Assembly: GCF_003945385.1 (NCBI RefSeq)
Contig: NZ_AP018920.1
Location: 992,001 to 1,056,000 of the forward strand
Reading direction: 5' to 3'
DNA: 64,000 nt
From: Pseudonocardia autotrophica
Lineage (GTDB): Bacteria > Actinomycetota > Actinomycetes > Mycobacteriales > Pseudonocardiaceae
A program made the translations under genes and the position numbers. The notes under the pieces were generated by a model. It was given only the letters and a program-made list of their open reading frames with translations, had not been told where the DNA came from and searched no databases. Numbering within the stretch: the first letter of the stretch is position 1; the number at the start of each line of letters is the position of its first letter. Shown piece after piece: positions 56,746-64,000 of this stretch.

Positions 56746-57417
56746 TCAGACCCAGCGTTGCCATTCCTGCCGCCATGCGGCGGAGTCCTCGCTGAGCACG
56801 TCGGCCGTGCTCAGCAGGTGCTCGCGCATCGCCGCACTCGCCCGGTTGCGGTCCCCGCTCGCGACGGCGTCGGCGACCGCGCGGTGCTCGGCGATGATCT
56901 GGGTCGCCCCCCGGACGTTCGGCATGCTGCGCCTGCCCTGCAGCGCGATCGCGTCGCGCAGGGACAGCACGATGCCCGCCAGCCGCTGATTGCCGCCGGC
57001 CCGCATGATCACGTCGTGGAAGTCGCAGTCGGCGCGGAAGAACCCGTCCGGCTCGTCGGCGTGCGCCCGCATCCGGTCGAGGGTCGCCGTGAGCTCGTCG
57101 AACGGGAAGTCCGGGTTGGCCGCGGCACGCCCGGTGGCGGCCGGCTCCAGGAGCAGCCGCAGCGTCGACACCTCGGTGATGTCGGCCTCGGTGCTGTGCA
57201 GGACGCGTGCGCCGCGGTTCCGCTCGATCCGGACCAGGCCGGCGTTGGCCAGCTTCAGCAGGGCCTCCCGGACCGGGGTCCGGGACACCCCGAACAGCTC
57301 GCCGAGCTCCTGGGCCGAGTAGAGGCGGTCGGGGGTCAGCTCGCCGCTGCGGATCGCGTCCCGTACGGCGACGGTGAGCTGATCGGCCTTGCTGGGCTGG
57401 TCGGCGAGCCGTTCCAT
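56746..57417 (-). CDS. GntR-family regulator, FCD subfamily
   Basis: A 223-residue protein. The winged helix (LYSAQELGELFGVSRTPVREALLKLANAGLVRIERNRG) and FCD domain with DCDFHDVIMRAGGN and EHRAVADAV metal-site positions are clear. It lies directly upstream of and in the same direction as the FAD/Fe-S dehydrogenase gene; FCD regulators of this kind often sense lactate or glycolate. Likely autoregulated or regulating the dehydrogenase through the palindrome at 56702. Confidence 0.9.
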   Translation of the reverse strand: MERLADQPSKADQLTVAVRDAIRSGELTPDRLYSAQELGELFGVSRTPVREALLKLANAGLVRIERNRGARVLHSTEADITEVSTLRLLLEPAATGRAAANPDFPFDELTATLDRMRAHADEPDGFFRADCDFHDVIMRAGGNQRLAGIVLSLRDAIALQGRRSMPNVRGATQIIAEHRAVADAVASGDRNRASAAMREHLLSTADVLSEDSAAWRQEWQRWV

Positions 57418-57487
57418 GACACTCCTTCGCTCGCCGGTGATTCTAGTTTCCCGGTGCGGAACGCTCCGGGCCGAGCGCACCCGCACC

Positions 57488-57672
57488 CGCACGGGTTCGT
57501 GTCCTTCGCACGGGATCGGATCCCGTGCGAAGCGCACGAACCCGTGCGAACCCGGCCCGGGGGCTGCCGGACGGACCCGTGCGGGCGGCGGTCCGGGGCT
57601 GCGCCTGCGTCCGCACGGGATTGTGTCGTTCGCACGGGATCGGATCCCGTGCGGATCGGACGATCCCGTGCG
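57488..57672. repeat. Two tandem REP-like nested palindromes
   Basis: Copy 1 (57488-57548): outer arms CGCACGGGTTCGTG / CACGAACCCGTGCG around an inner palindrome with 14-bp arms (57504-57517 / 57519-57532, CTTCGCACGGGATC). Copy 2 (57612-57672): the same layout with arms CGCACGGGAT and an inner CGCACGGGATC pair. The centres are 124 bases apart. The 356-base gap between the GntR gene and the quinone oxidoreductase holds nothing else I can support. Confidence 0.8.
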
Positions 57673-57773
57673 AAACCCGGCCCGAGGGTGCCGGGCGCCC
57701 CGGGGCCGGAGCCGTCCGGCGCCGGGGCGCGGGGGAGACCGATCCGGACCCGGTCGGGCGCCTCGGCCACCGG

Positions 57774-58721
57774 TCAGGGGACCAGCACGATCCGTCCGTC
57801 GGTGCTCCCGGTGGCCTGGCGCTGCCAGGCGGCACCGGCGTCGTCGAGCGGCCGGCGTTCGTGCGGGAGTTCGAGGGTCCCCTCGGCGACGGCGGTAGCG
57901 ACCGCGCCGAGGGTCGCCGCCCGCTCGGCCCGGGACAGCTCGTTGTTCGTGTAGCCGATCACCCGCAGCGACCCGCTGCGCAGCGTCGCGGAGTCGATCG
58001 GGCTGGTGTCCCCGGCCGAGCTGCCCAGGTGCACCATCCGCCCGCCCGGGTGCAGCGCACGCAGCGCCGCCGCGGCCGGGACCCCGAACAATGGGTCGAT
58101 CACCAGGTCGGCGCCACCGTCACAGGCGTCGGTGAGGCTCGCGGCCAGCTCGTCGAGATCGCCGTCCAGACCGACCACCACGTCCGCTCCGGCGGATCCG
58201 GCCCGGGCCCTGGCGGCGGGGGAGCGGGCCCCGGCGACCACTCGTGCGCCCGCGGCGCGGGCGAACCGCACCGCGGACAGCCCGACCACGCCACCCGCGC
58301 CGAGCACGAGCACCGTCTCCCCGGCGACCAGCCCACCGCGGGCGTGCAGGCAGGCGTGCGCGGCGACCGCGGACAGCCCGGCCGCCGCGACAGCGACCGG
58401 ATCGGCCGCCTCCGGCAGCTCCACCAGATCGGCGGCGACGGCCGTTGCGAGCTCGGCCATGCTGCCGTCACCGGGGCGCATACCGGCCGTCGTCGGGAAC
58501 CAGACGGGCCGCCCGTCCACCCGGCCGACCCCCTGCACCCCGGGCACGTACGGCGTCGCCGGTACCCCGAAGTAGGAGGTGCCCGACGCGCACAGCAGGT
58601 CGAGCGGGGTGATCGGCGCCGCCAGCAGTTCGACCGTGACCTCGCCCGGTCCGGGAGCGGGCGGCGGGCCGTCCCGCACGACCGGTGGTTCGCCGGGGCG
58701 CTCGACGAGTACGCGGCGCAT
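57774..58721 (-). CDS. Zinc-type alcohol dehydrogenase/quinone oxidoreductase family protein
   Basis: A 315-residue MDR-family protein without the structural zinc cysteines. ATPYVPGVQGVGRVDG, the NAD(P)H Rossmann motif VLVLGAGGVVGLSAVRFARAAGARVVAG and the C-terminal LELPHERRPLDDAGAAWQRQATG are typical of quinone oxidoreductases. Fourth in the catabolic run, five bases after the dioxygenase stop. Probably reduces an intermediate of the ring-cleavage pathway. Confidence 0.85.
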   Translation of the reverse strand: MRRVLVERPGEPPVVRDGPPPAPGPGEVTVELLAAPITPLDLLCASGTSYFGVPATPYVPGVQGVGRVDGRPVWFPTTAGMRPGDGSMAELATAVAADLVELPEAADPVAVAAAGLSAVAAHACLHARGGLVAGETVLVLGAGGVVGLSAVRFARAAGARVVAGARSPAARARAGSAGADVVVGLDGDLDELAASLTDACDGGADLVIDPLFGVPAAAALRALHPGGRMVHLGSSAGDTSPIDSATLRSGSLRVIGYTNNELSRAERAATLGAVATAVAEGTLELPHERRPLDDAGAAWQRQATGSTDGRIVLVP

Positions 58722-58726
58722 CGGCG

Positions 58727-59629
58727 TCAGGCCGGCTGTAGGACGAAGTCGTACCGGGCCTCCAGCCACGGCACCTCGGAGTGCCCGCCGTCCGGCGTCG
58801 GGCCAGGTCCGTGCTCGGTGAAGCCGACGATCAGCTCCCGCTTCACCCCGAACACGACGTCGGAGTCCAGGAACTCGGTGCCCTCCCGGAACAGGTGGGT
58901 GATCAGCGGCGCGAAGCCGGACTCGTTGATCAGGAAGTGGATGTGCGCCGGTCGGTACTGGCTGATGTCGGTGCCCGAGATGAGCGCGCCGACCGGGCCG
59001 TCCATCGGGATCGCGTAGCCGAGCGGGGCGATCGTCCGCACGCAGTAGCTGCCGTCCGGGCGGGTCGTGTACTTGGCGCGCAGCCGGGCCTCGTCGACGT
59101 CGAGCTGGGCCTCGTAGGCGCCGTCGGCGTCGGACTGCCAGACGTCGAGCACCGCACCGGGCACCGGCGTGCCGTCCAGCGAGCGGACGGTGCCGTGCAC
59201 GTAGAGCAGCTCGCCGGCCAGGCCGTCGGACATGTCCTCGCCGAAGTCCTTGTCCGGTGAGCCGTCGATGTGGAACGGGCCGAGCACCGTCGCCGGGGTG
59301 GCCGCCGGGTCGAACCGGTGGTTCTGCTGCACGACGAGCATGGACAGGCCGAGCACGTCGGAGGCCAGGATGAACTCCTCGCGCTTCTCGTCGCTGATCT
59401 GCCCGGTCGCGGTGAGCCACCCGATCGCGGCCATCCACTCGGCCTCGGTCAACCCGGTCTCGCGGGCGAACGCGTGCAGGTGCCGCACCAGCGCGGTCAT
59501 CAGCTCGGCGGTGCGCGGGTCGTGCGCGGTGGCCCAGCGCGCCGCCGCCACGTCGGTGATCGTGTCCTCGGTGACGGTGGTGGGCTGGATCTTCTCCGGT
59601 GTCTTCTCCTGGGTCTCTTCCTGGGTCAC
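58727..59629 (-). CDS. Intradiol ring-cleavage dioxygenase (hydroxyquinol/catechol 1,2-dioxygenase type)
   Basis: A 300-residue dioxygenase. An N-terminal helical dimerisation domain (about 25-105) is followed by the catalytic beta domain with ATVLGPFHIDG, VLDVWQSDADGAYE, a GYAIPMDGPVG iron-tyrosine region and RPAHIHFLI, whose HxH binds Fe(III). It opens catechol- or hydroxyquinol-type rings between the hydroxyls. GTG start with GAGGAGC upstream, overlapping the lyase-gene stop by four bases. Confidence 0.92.
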   Translation of the reverse strand: MTQEETQEKTPEKIQPTTVTEDTITDVAAARWATAHDPRTAELMTALVRHLHAFARETGLTEAEWMAAIGWLTATGQISDEKREEFILASDVLGLSMLVVQQNHRFDPAATPATVLGPFHIDGSPDKDFGEDMSDGLAGELLYVHGTVRSLDGTPVPGAVLDVWQSDADGAYEAQLDVDEARLRAKYTTRPDGSYCVRTIAPLGYAIPMDGPVGALISGTDISQYRPAHIHFLINESGFAPLITHLFREGTEFLDSDVVFGVKRELIVGFTEHGPGPTPDGGHSEVPWLEARYDFVLQPA

Positions 59630-60429
59630 GACAGCTCCTCGGCGCGGTAGGGACGGGGATCGACGGAGCGATTGTTCAGGTCGACCGAGAGGAAGATGTC
59701 GTTCGCGACCGGATTGCGCAGCTCCTCGGCGAGCTGGCCGACCAGTCCGGCGGTGCGGGCGAGCAGCGCGAACCCGCGCAGCAGCTCCAGCGGCAGGCCC
59801 AGGTCGGCCAGCGCCGCCCCGCAGACCCCGGCGCCGTTGAGCGGGAGCGTGCGCCCCAGCACCTCGGGATGCACCCGGCCGATCGCGGCGAACAGCCGCA
59901 GGTGCGGGCCGGTCAGTCCCTCTTCCTCGGCGATCGCGAACAGTCGCGGGGTACGCGGATCGCCGTCCTTGTGCACGTGATGGCCCAGCCCGGGGACGAA
60001 CCGCTTCGCGGCCCGCTGCGCCGCGACGATCTCCAGCGCGACGGCGTCCCAACCGGCGTCGTCGGCCGGGTGCTCGGCGGGCAGCTGGTCGTGCAGGAAC
60101 CGGCCGCAGTCCTCGGTGACGCCGAGGAACCGCGATCCGCCACCGAGCAGCCCGGCGGCCAGCGCACCCTGCACCGAGTCCGGCGCGGACAGGTGGGTGA
60201 GCCGGGTGACGATCGCGGTCGGCGTGAAGCCGTGATCGGCCAGCGCGGCGAGGACGGCCTCGAACACCCGCGTCTCACCCGGCGTCGGACGGCGCTGGGT
60301 GGCCAGCCAGAAGGCCAGCTCCCCGAAGCCGACCTCGCCCATCACGTCGTTCGCGAGATCGTGCCCGAGCAGCGTGATGGTGTCCTTAGTGGACGCGCCC
60401 AGCGCGGTCTCGTACGTCCGGTCGCTCAT
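59626..60429 (-). CDS. Citryl-CoA lyase/citrate-synthase-like protein
   Basis: A 267-residue short citrate-synthase-fold protein. ASTKDTITLLGHDLANDVMGEVGFGELAFWL and VPGLGHHVHKDGDPRTPRLFAIAEEEG (with catalytic His) fit the citryl-CoA lyase-like group, which cleaves a CoA thioester into a keto acid and acetyl-CoA. It is coupled to the CoA-transferase upstream and the dioxygenase downstream by short overlaps. Exact substrate unknown. Confidence 0.85.
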   Translation of the reverse strand: MSDRTYETALGASTKDTITLLGHDLANDVMGEVGFGELAFWLATQRRPTPGETRVFEAVLAALADHGFTPTAIVTRLTHLSAPDSVQGALAAGLLGGGSRFLGVTEDCGRFLHDQLPAEHPADDAGWDAVALEIVAAQRAAKRFVPGLGHHVHKDGDPRTPRLFAIAEEEGLTGPHLRLFAAIGRVHPEVLGRTLPLNGAGVCGAALADLGLPLELLRGFALLARTAGLVGQLAEELRNPVANDIFLSVDLNNRSVDPRPYRAEELS

Positions 60430-61592
60430 GTCTCGCTCAGCCACTTCCGCAGGTCGGCGCCGTGCTCGTCGAGCTGCGGCGGGGGGAGTCGGTACACCGC
60501 GGGGGTGCTCGAGAAGCGGATCGGGTGCCGGGTCGTCGGGATCGCCCGCTCGCCATCGCCGACCTCGACGACCGGATCCAGGCCGAACCGCTCGGCCATC
60601 GCGAACCCGCCGTCGATGGTCTGGATCGGCCCGCACGGCACACCGGCATCGGTGAGCAGCTCGAACCACTCCACCGCGCCCCGCTCGGCGAGCCGCTCGG
60701 TGAGGACGGGGCGCAGCTCCTCCCGGTTCGCGGTGCGGTCGGCGTTGCGGGCGAACCGCGGATCGTCGGCCACCTCGGGGATGCCCAGGACCTCGCAGAG
60801 CTTTCCGAACTGCCGGTCGTTGCCGGCCGCGACGATCATGTCGTCGTCGGCGGTGGGCAGCGGCTCGTACGGGAACACGCTCGGGTGTGCGTTGCCCATC
60901 CGGTACGGCACGGTGCCCGACGCGACCCAGGCCGAGCTGTGGTTCACCAGGCCGGTCAGGGCCGAGGACAGCAGGTTCACCTCGACGTGCTGGCCCTCGC
61001 CGGTGCGGTCGCGGTGCCGCAGCGCGGCCAGGATGCCGATCGTCGCGTGGTTGCCCGCCATCACGTCGAACACCGAGATCCCGGCCCGGAACGGCGACCC
61101 GTCCGGGTCCCCGGTCAGGCTCATCAGCCCGGACATCGCCTGCACCATCAGGTCGTAGCCGGGCACGTGTGCACCGGCGCCGGAGCCGAATCCGGAGATC
61201 GAGGCGTAGACGACGCCGGGATTGGTCGCGGCGACGCTCTCGTGGTCCAGCCCGAACCGGGCCATCCCGCCGGGCCGCAGGTTCTCGATGACGACGTCGG
61301 CGCGGCGGGCCAGCTCCCGGGCGGCGGCCCGGTCGTCCTCGTCGCGCAGGTCGAGTGCGATCGACCGCTTCCCGCGGTTGATCCCCAGGTAGTAGGTGGA
61401 CTCGCCGTCGCGCTCGGGGGGAGTCCAGGAACGGGTGTCGTCACCGGCCGGGCCCTCGACCTTGACCACGTCGGCGCCCATGTCGGCCAACAGCATGGTG
61501 GCGTAGGGCCCGGCCAGGATCCGCGAGAAGTCGGCCACCAGGATGCCCGACAGCGGTCCGCCGCCAGCGTCCGGTACTCCGGGGTCGGCCAT
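60426..61592 (-). CDS. CaiB/BaiF-type (class III) CoA-transferase
   Basis: A 388-residue family III CoA-transferase. VADFSRILAGPYATMLLADMGADVVKVEGPAGDDTR carries the catalytic Asp region, and GINRGKRSIALDLRDEDDRAAARELARRADVVIENLRPGG is typical. It moves CoA between carboxylates, probably activating a ring-cleavage product. GGAGG precedes the ATG at 61592. First gene of the operon, with an operator-like palindrome upstream. Confidence 0.92.
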   Translation of the reverse strand: MADPGVPDAGGGPLSGILVADFSRILAGPYATMLLADMGADVVKVEGPAGDDTRSWTPPERDGESTYYLGINRGKRSIALDLRDEDDRAAARELARRADVVIENLRPGGMARFGLDHESVAATNPGVVYASISGFGSGAGAHVPGYDLMVQAMSGLMSLTGDPDGSPFRAGISVFDVMAGNHATIGILAALRHRDRTGEGQHVEVNLLSSALTGLVNHSSAWVASGTVPYRMGNAHPSVFPYEPLPTADDDMIVAAGNDRQFGKLCEVLGIPEVADDPRFARNADRTANREELRPVLTERLAERGAVEWFELLTDAGVPCGPIQTIDGGFAMAERFGLDPVVEVGDGERAIPTTRHPIRFSSTPAVYRLPPPQLDEHGADLRKWLSET

Positions 61593-61614
61593 GAGATCCT
61601 CCGTGCTGATCGCG

Positions 61615-61634
61615 ATGCGGACAACTGTCCGCAT
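61615..61634. promoter_or_regulatory. Palindrome upstream of the CoA-transferase gene
   Basis: ATGCGGACA-AC-TGTCCGCAT, perfect 9-bp arms, between the IclR gene and the CoA-transferase operon. It shares the GTCCGC/GCGGAC half-site with the two sites on the other side of the IclR gene. Probably a site for that regulator. Confidence 0.55.
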
Positions 61635-61665
61635 ATGACGATCGTGGCTCCGGAGCGGGCCGCGG

Positions 61666-62475
61666 TCAAGCCGGGGCGGGCACCGTCACGTGCGGCACGG
61701 TCGCCAGCCGGGCGAAGTCGGCGCTGATCTCCCCGGCGGCCTGCAGCAGCAGCGGCAGGTGGTGTTCGAGCAGGGTCTCCAGCGGCGTCTCGGCCGCGTG
61801 GCAGTTGACGTTGACCCCGGCGATCACCCGGCCGTCGCCGTCGCGCAGCGGGGCGGCGACCGACCGGATGCCGGGTGCGAGCTGCTCATCGGTGAGTGCC
61901 CAGCCGCGGGCCCGGACCTGGCGGAGCTCCGCGTCGCGCTCCTCGGGCTCCGGTCGCCAGCGCGGGGTCAGCCCGGACCGGGTGGGTTCGGCGAGTACCC
62001 GTTCCAGCTCCTCCTGGGAGAGCGCCGCGAGCTGCACCTTTCCCAGCGAGGTCGGCAGGGCCGGGAACCGGGTGCCGATCTGGACCGCCAGGGTGACGAT
62101 CTTCGGGACGGCCACCCGGGCGACGTAGACGATGTCCGAACCGTCGAGCTGGCCGATCGAGCAGGACTCGTTCGTGCGCTCGACGAGCCGCTCCAGGTGC
62201 GGGCGGGCGATCTCCCACAGCCCGGTCGACCGGACGTAGGCGACGCCGAGCTCGAGCACCCGCGGGGTGAGCAGGTAGCCGCGGGCGGAGCTGCGGACGT
62301 AGCCCAGCTCGGTCAGCGTGATCAGGATGCGGCGCGCGGTCGGCCGGGCGAGTCCGGTGGCGGCCGCGACGTCGGCCAGCGTCATCTCCGGCTGGGCCGG
62401 CCGGAACGCGGTGATCACGTCCAGCCCGCGCGCGAGGGCCTCGATGAAGTCCGGCCCGGTTCCCTCACGTGGCAT
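61666..62475 (-). CDS. IclR-family transcriptional regulator
   Basis: A 269-residue regulator of the PcaR/IclR type. The winged helix (LARGLDVITAF, then LADVAAATGLARPTARRILITLTELGYV) and the ligand-binding domain with APGIRSVAAPLRDGDGRVIAGVNVNC are clear. GGGGGAG precedes ATG 62475. It lies between the aromatic-type operon and the amidohydrolase gene and probably controls both through the GTCCGC repeats. Confidence 0.93.
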   Translation of the reverse strand: MPREGTGPDFIEALARGLDVITAFRPAQPEMTLADVAAATGLARPTARRILITLTELGYVRSSARGYLLTPRVLELGVAYVRSTGLWEIARPHLERLVERTNESCSIGQLDGSDIVYVARVAVPKIVTLAVQIGTRFPALPTSLGKVQLAALSQEELERVLAEPTRSGLTPRWRPEPEERDAELRQVRARGWALTDEQLAPGIRSVAAPLRDGDGRVIAGVNVNCHAAETPLETLLEHHLPLLLQAAGEISADFARLATVPHVTVPAPA

Positions 62476-62521
62476 GGGCTCCCCCTCGTCCGCTGTCCGG
62501 CCGCCCACGGTAGCCGGTCGT

Positions 62522-62636
62522 GTCCGCTCTGCGGACGGGTGTGTCCATCACGCGCATGGGTGTCGCCGACAGTCCGTTGACACCGCAACCGCTCTGCGCC
62601 ACAGTGGCTCGGCCGGAGTCTGTCCGCTTGGCGGAC
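62522..62636. promoter_or_regulatory. Two GTCCGC-N3-GCGGAC sites before the amidohydrolase gene
   Basis: GTCCGC-TCT-GCGGAC (62522-62536) and GTCCGC-TTG-GCGGAC (62622-62636), exactly 100 bases apart, in the divergent region between the IclR and amidohydrolase genes. Same half-site as the palindrome before the CoA-transferase gene. Likely IclR-type operators by inference. Confidence 0.6.
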
Positions 62637-62672
62637 GTCCGTCCGATCGTGTTCACAGTGAAGGAGCACCCG

Positions 62673-64000
62673 ATGAGCGAGTCGATCGTCCTCCGTGGCG
62701 GAACCGTGCTGACGGTGGACGCGCGGCGGACCGTGCTGGCCGGCCACGACGTCCTGGTGACCGGTGACCGGATCGCCGCGATCGGGCCGGACCTGACCGT
62801 GCCGGAGGGCACCGAGGAGATCGACGCGACCGGCGGCATCGTCATGCCGGGCATGATCGACACCCACCGGCACATGTGGCAGACCTCGCTGCGCGGCTAC
62901 GGCGCCGACTGGACGCTCACCCAGTACTTCGTCTGGAACTACCTGGAGTGGGGCAAGATCTTCCGCCCGCAGGACGTGTACGCGGGCAACCTGCTCGCCG
63001 CGCTGGAGGCCCTCGAGGCCGGGGTCACCACCACCGTCGACTGGTCGCACGGCCTGCAGACCCCGCAGCACGCCGACGCCGCCGTCGACGGCCTGCAGGC
63101 GACGGCCGGCCGGTTCGTCCTGGCCTACGGAAACATCCAGGACGCCCCGGCGAACTGGACCGCCGATCCGGGCTTCCGGGAGTTCGTCGGGCGCCGGATC
63201 ACCCCCGGTGACGACATGCTCGGCTTCCAGCTGGCCTTCGACGTCACCGGCGACCCGGCGTTCCCGGAGAAGCCCGCCTTCGAGGTCGCCCGCGAGCTGG
63301 GAGTGCCGGTCACCACGCACGCCGGGGTGTGGGGCGCCACGAACGACGACGGCATCCGGCTCATGCACGAGCACGGCTTCATGACCCCGGAGACGGTGTA
63401 CGTGCACGCCGCGACCTTGAGCACCGACTCCTACCAGCGGATCGCCGCCACCGGCGGATCGGTCTCGGTGTCCACCGAGAGTGAGCAGAGCGCGGGGCAG
63501 GGCTACCCGCCCACCTGGGCGCTGCGCGAGCACGGCATCGACGTGTCGCTGTCGATGGACACCTCGATGTGGTGGAGCGCCGACCTGTTCTCCGCGATGC
63601 GCGCGACGCTGGGCGCCGACCGCTCCCGCGAGCACCTGGAGGCGCACGCCCGCGGCGACACGGTCACTCACTCGGCGCTGCGCGCGGAGCAGGTCGTCGA
63701 GTGGGCGACCCGCGGCGGCGCCCGCGCGCTCGGCCGGGAGGCCGACCTGGGCAGCGTCGAGACCGGCAAGAAGGCCGATCTGGTGCTGATCCGCAACGAC
63801 CACTCGCCGGTCTCGTTCCCGCTGCTCAACCCGCACGGGCACGTCGCGTTCCAGGCACAGCGCGCCGACGTGCACACGGTGCTGGTGAACGGACGCGTGG
63901 TGAAGCGCGACGGCCGGCTGGTCGACGTCGATCTCGCCGCCGCCCGGGACGCCGTCGGATCGACCGTGGAGCACCTGCGCGCGACGATGGGCGAGGACGC
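62673..64000 (+). CDS. Amidohydrolase-family hydrolase (3' end outside window)
   Basis: ATG 62673 with AAGGAG upstream. At least 442 residues, still open at the window end. The N-terminus has MPGMIDTHRHMWQTSLRG, the HxH metal-binding motif of TrzN/ATZ-like and guanine-deaminase-like amidohydrolases. VTTHAGVWG and the C-terminal LGSVETGKKADLVLIRNDHSPV are further family elements. It probably deaminates or dechlorinates a nitrogen-containing ring. It diverges from the IclR gene and shares its operator-like sites. Confidence 0.9.
   Translation, partial: MSESIVLRGGTVLTVDARRTVLAGHDVLVTGDRIAAIGPDLTVPEGTEEIDATGGIVMPGMIDTHRHMWQTSLRGYGADWTLTQYFVWNYLEWGKIFRPQDVYAGNLLAALEALEAGVTTTVDWSHGLQTPQHADAAVDGLQATAGRFVLAYGNIQDAPANWTADPGFREFVGRRITPGDDMLGFQLAFDVTGDPAFPEKPAFEVARELGVPVTTHAGVWGATNDDGIRLMHEHGFMTPETVYVHAATLSTDSYQRIAATGGSVSVSTESEQSAGQGYPPTWALREHGIDVSLSMDTSMWWSADLFSAMRATLGADRSREHLEAHARGDTVTHSALRAEQVVEWATRGGARALGREADLGSVETGKKADLVLIRNDHSPVSFPLLNPHGHVAFQAQRADVHTVLVNGRVVKRDGRLVDVDLAAARDAVGSTVEHLRATMGED

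Noticed and set aside
57488..57672. CRISPR array
   Set aside because: Only two palindromic units, nested rather than direct short repeats with spacers, and no cas genes.

Overview
This is one 64 kb piece of a very GC-rich, gene-dense chromosome from a high-GC actinomycete. GTG starts, 4-base stop/start overlaps, an Rh-type ammonium channel, DtxR/IdeR-like iron boxes and the core gene order all point to Actinobacteria. The order pth-rplY-prs-glmU ... mfd ... mazG-lpqU ... eno-ftsB-DUF501 ... ppx matches, from memory, the Mycobacterium tuberculosis Rv1014c-Rv1026 region. A Pseudonocardia-like member of Pseudonocardiaceae is my best guess; that is inference, not proof.

Layout. 1-3.1 kb: 3' part of a glutamine synthetase-family ligase, an Rh/Amt ammonium channel and a GntR regulator. 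3.2-7.3 kb: core pth, rplY, prs, glmU on the minus strand. 7.5-21.2 kb is accessory relative to the mycobacterial order. It holds an L,D-transpeptidase, an OsmC protein, a Gly-rich peptide with an RRE-like/M50 membrane metalloprotease and a large LuxR-type regulator, a tRNA-Gln, a four-gene nucleotide-sugar cassette and a phytanoyl-CoA-dioxygenase-like oxygenase. 21.5-44.5 kb is the mfd-to-ppx core, interrupted by a two-component system, a lipoprotein, the iron-uptake operon efeUOB with an IS3-family element beside its promoter, a TPR protein, a siderophore-utilisation pair and an acyl-CoA dehydrogenase. 44.5-53.7 kb is a patchwork of small accessory genes, including a tRNA with a UAA anticodon but a short variable loop, an MFS transporter/esterase/TetR group with three matching operator-like repeats, and a broken guanylate-kinase-like gene. 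53.6-64 kb is catabolic: a two-domain FAD/Fe-S oxidoreductase with its GntR regulator, then quinone oxidoreductase, intradiol dioxygenase, citryl-CoA lyase-like and CoA-transferase genes, an IclR regulator, and an amidohydrolase cut by the window edge.

How the parts work together. The iron genes form two units, each with an iron-box-like sequence upstream. The catabolic genes come with their own local regulators and short palindromes. The best candidate for an undescribed system is at 8.97-14.5 kb: a short Gly/Ser/Asp-rich peptide gene, two hairpins, a membrane metalloprotease with a PqqD/RRE-like N-terminus, and a LuxR-family ATPase regulator. It has the layout of a ribosomally made, processed peptide pathway. 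The second is the class I tRNA with anticodon UAA at 45.8 kb.
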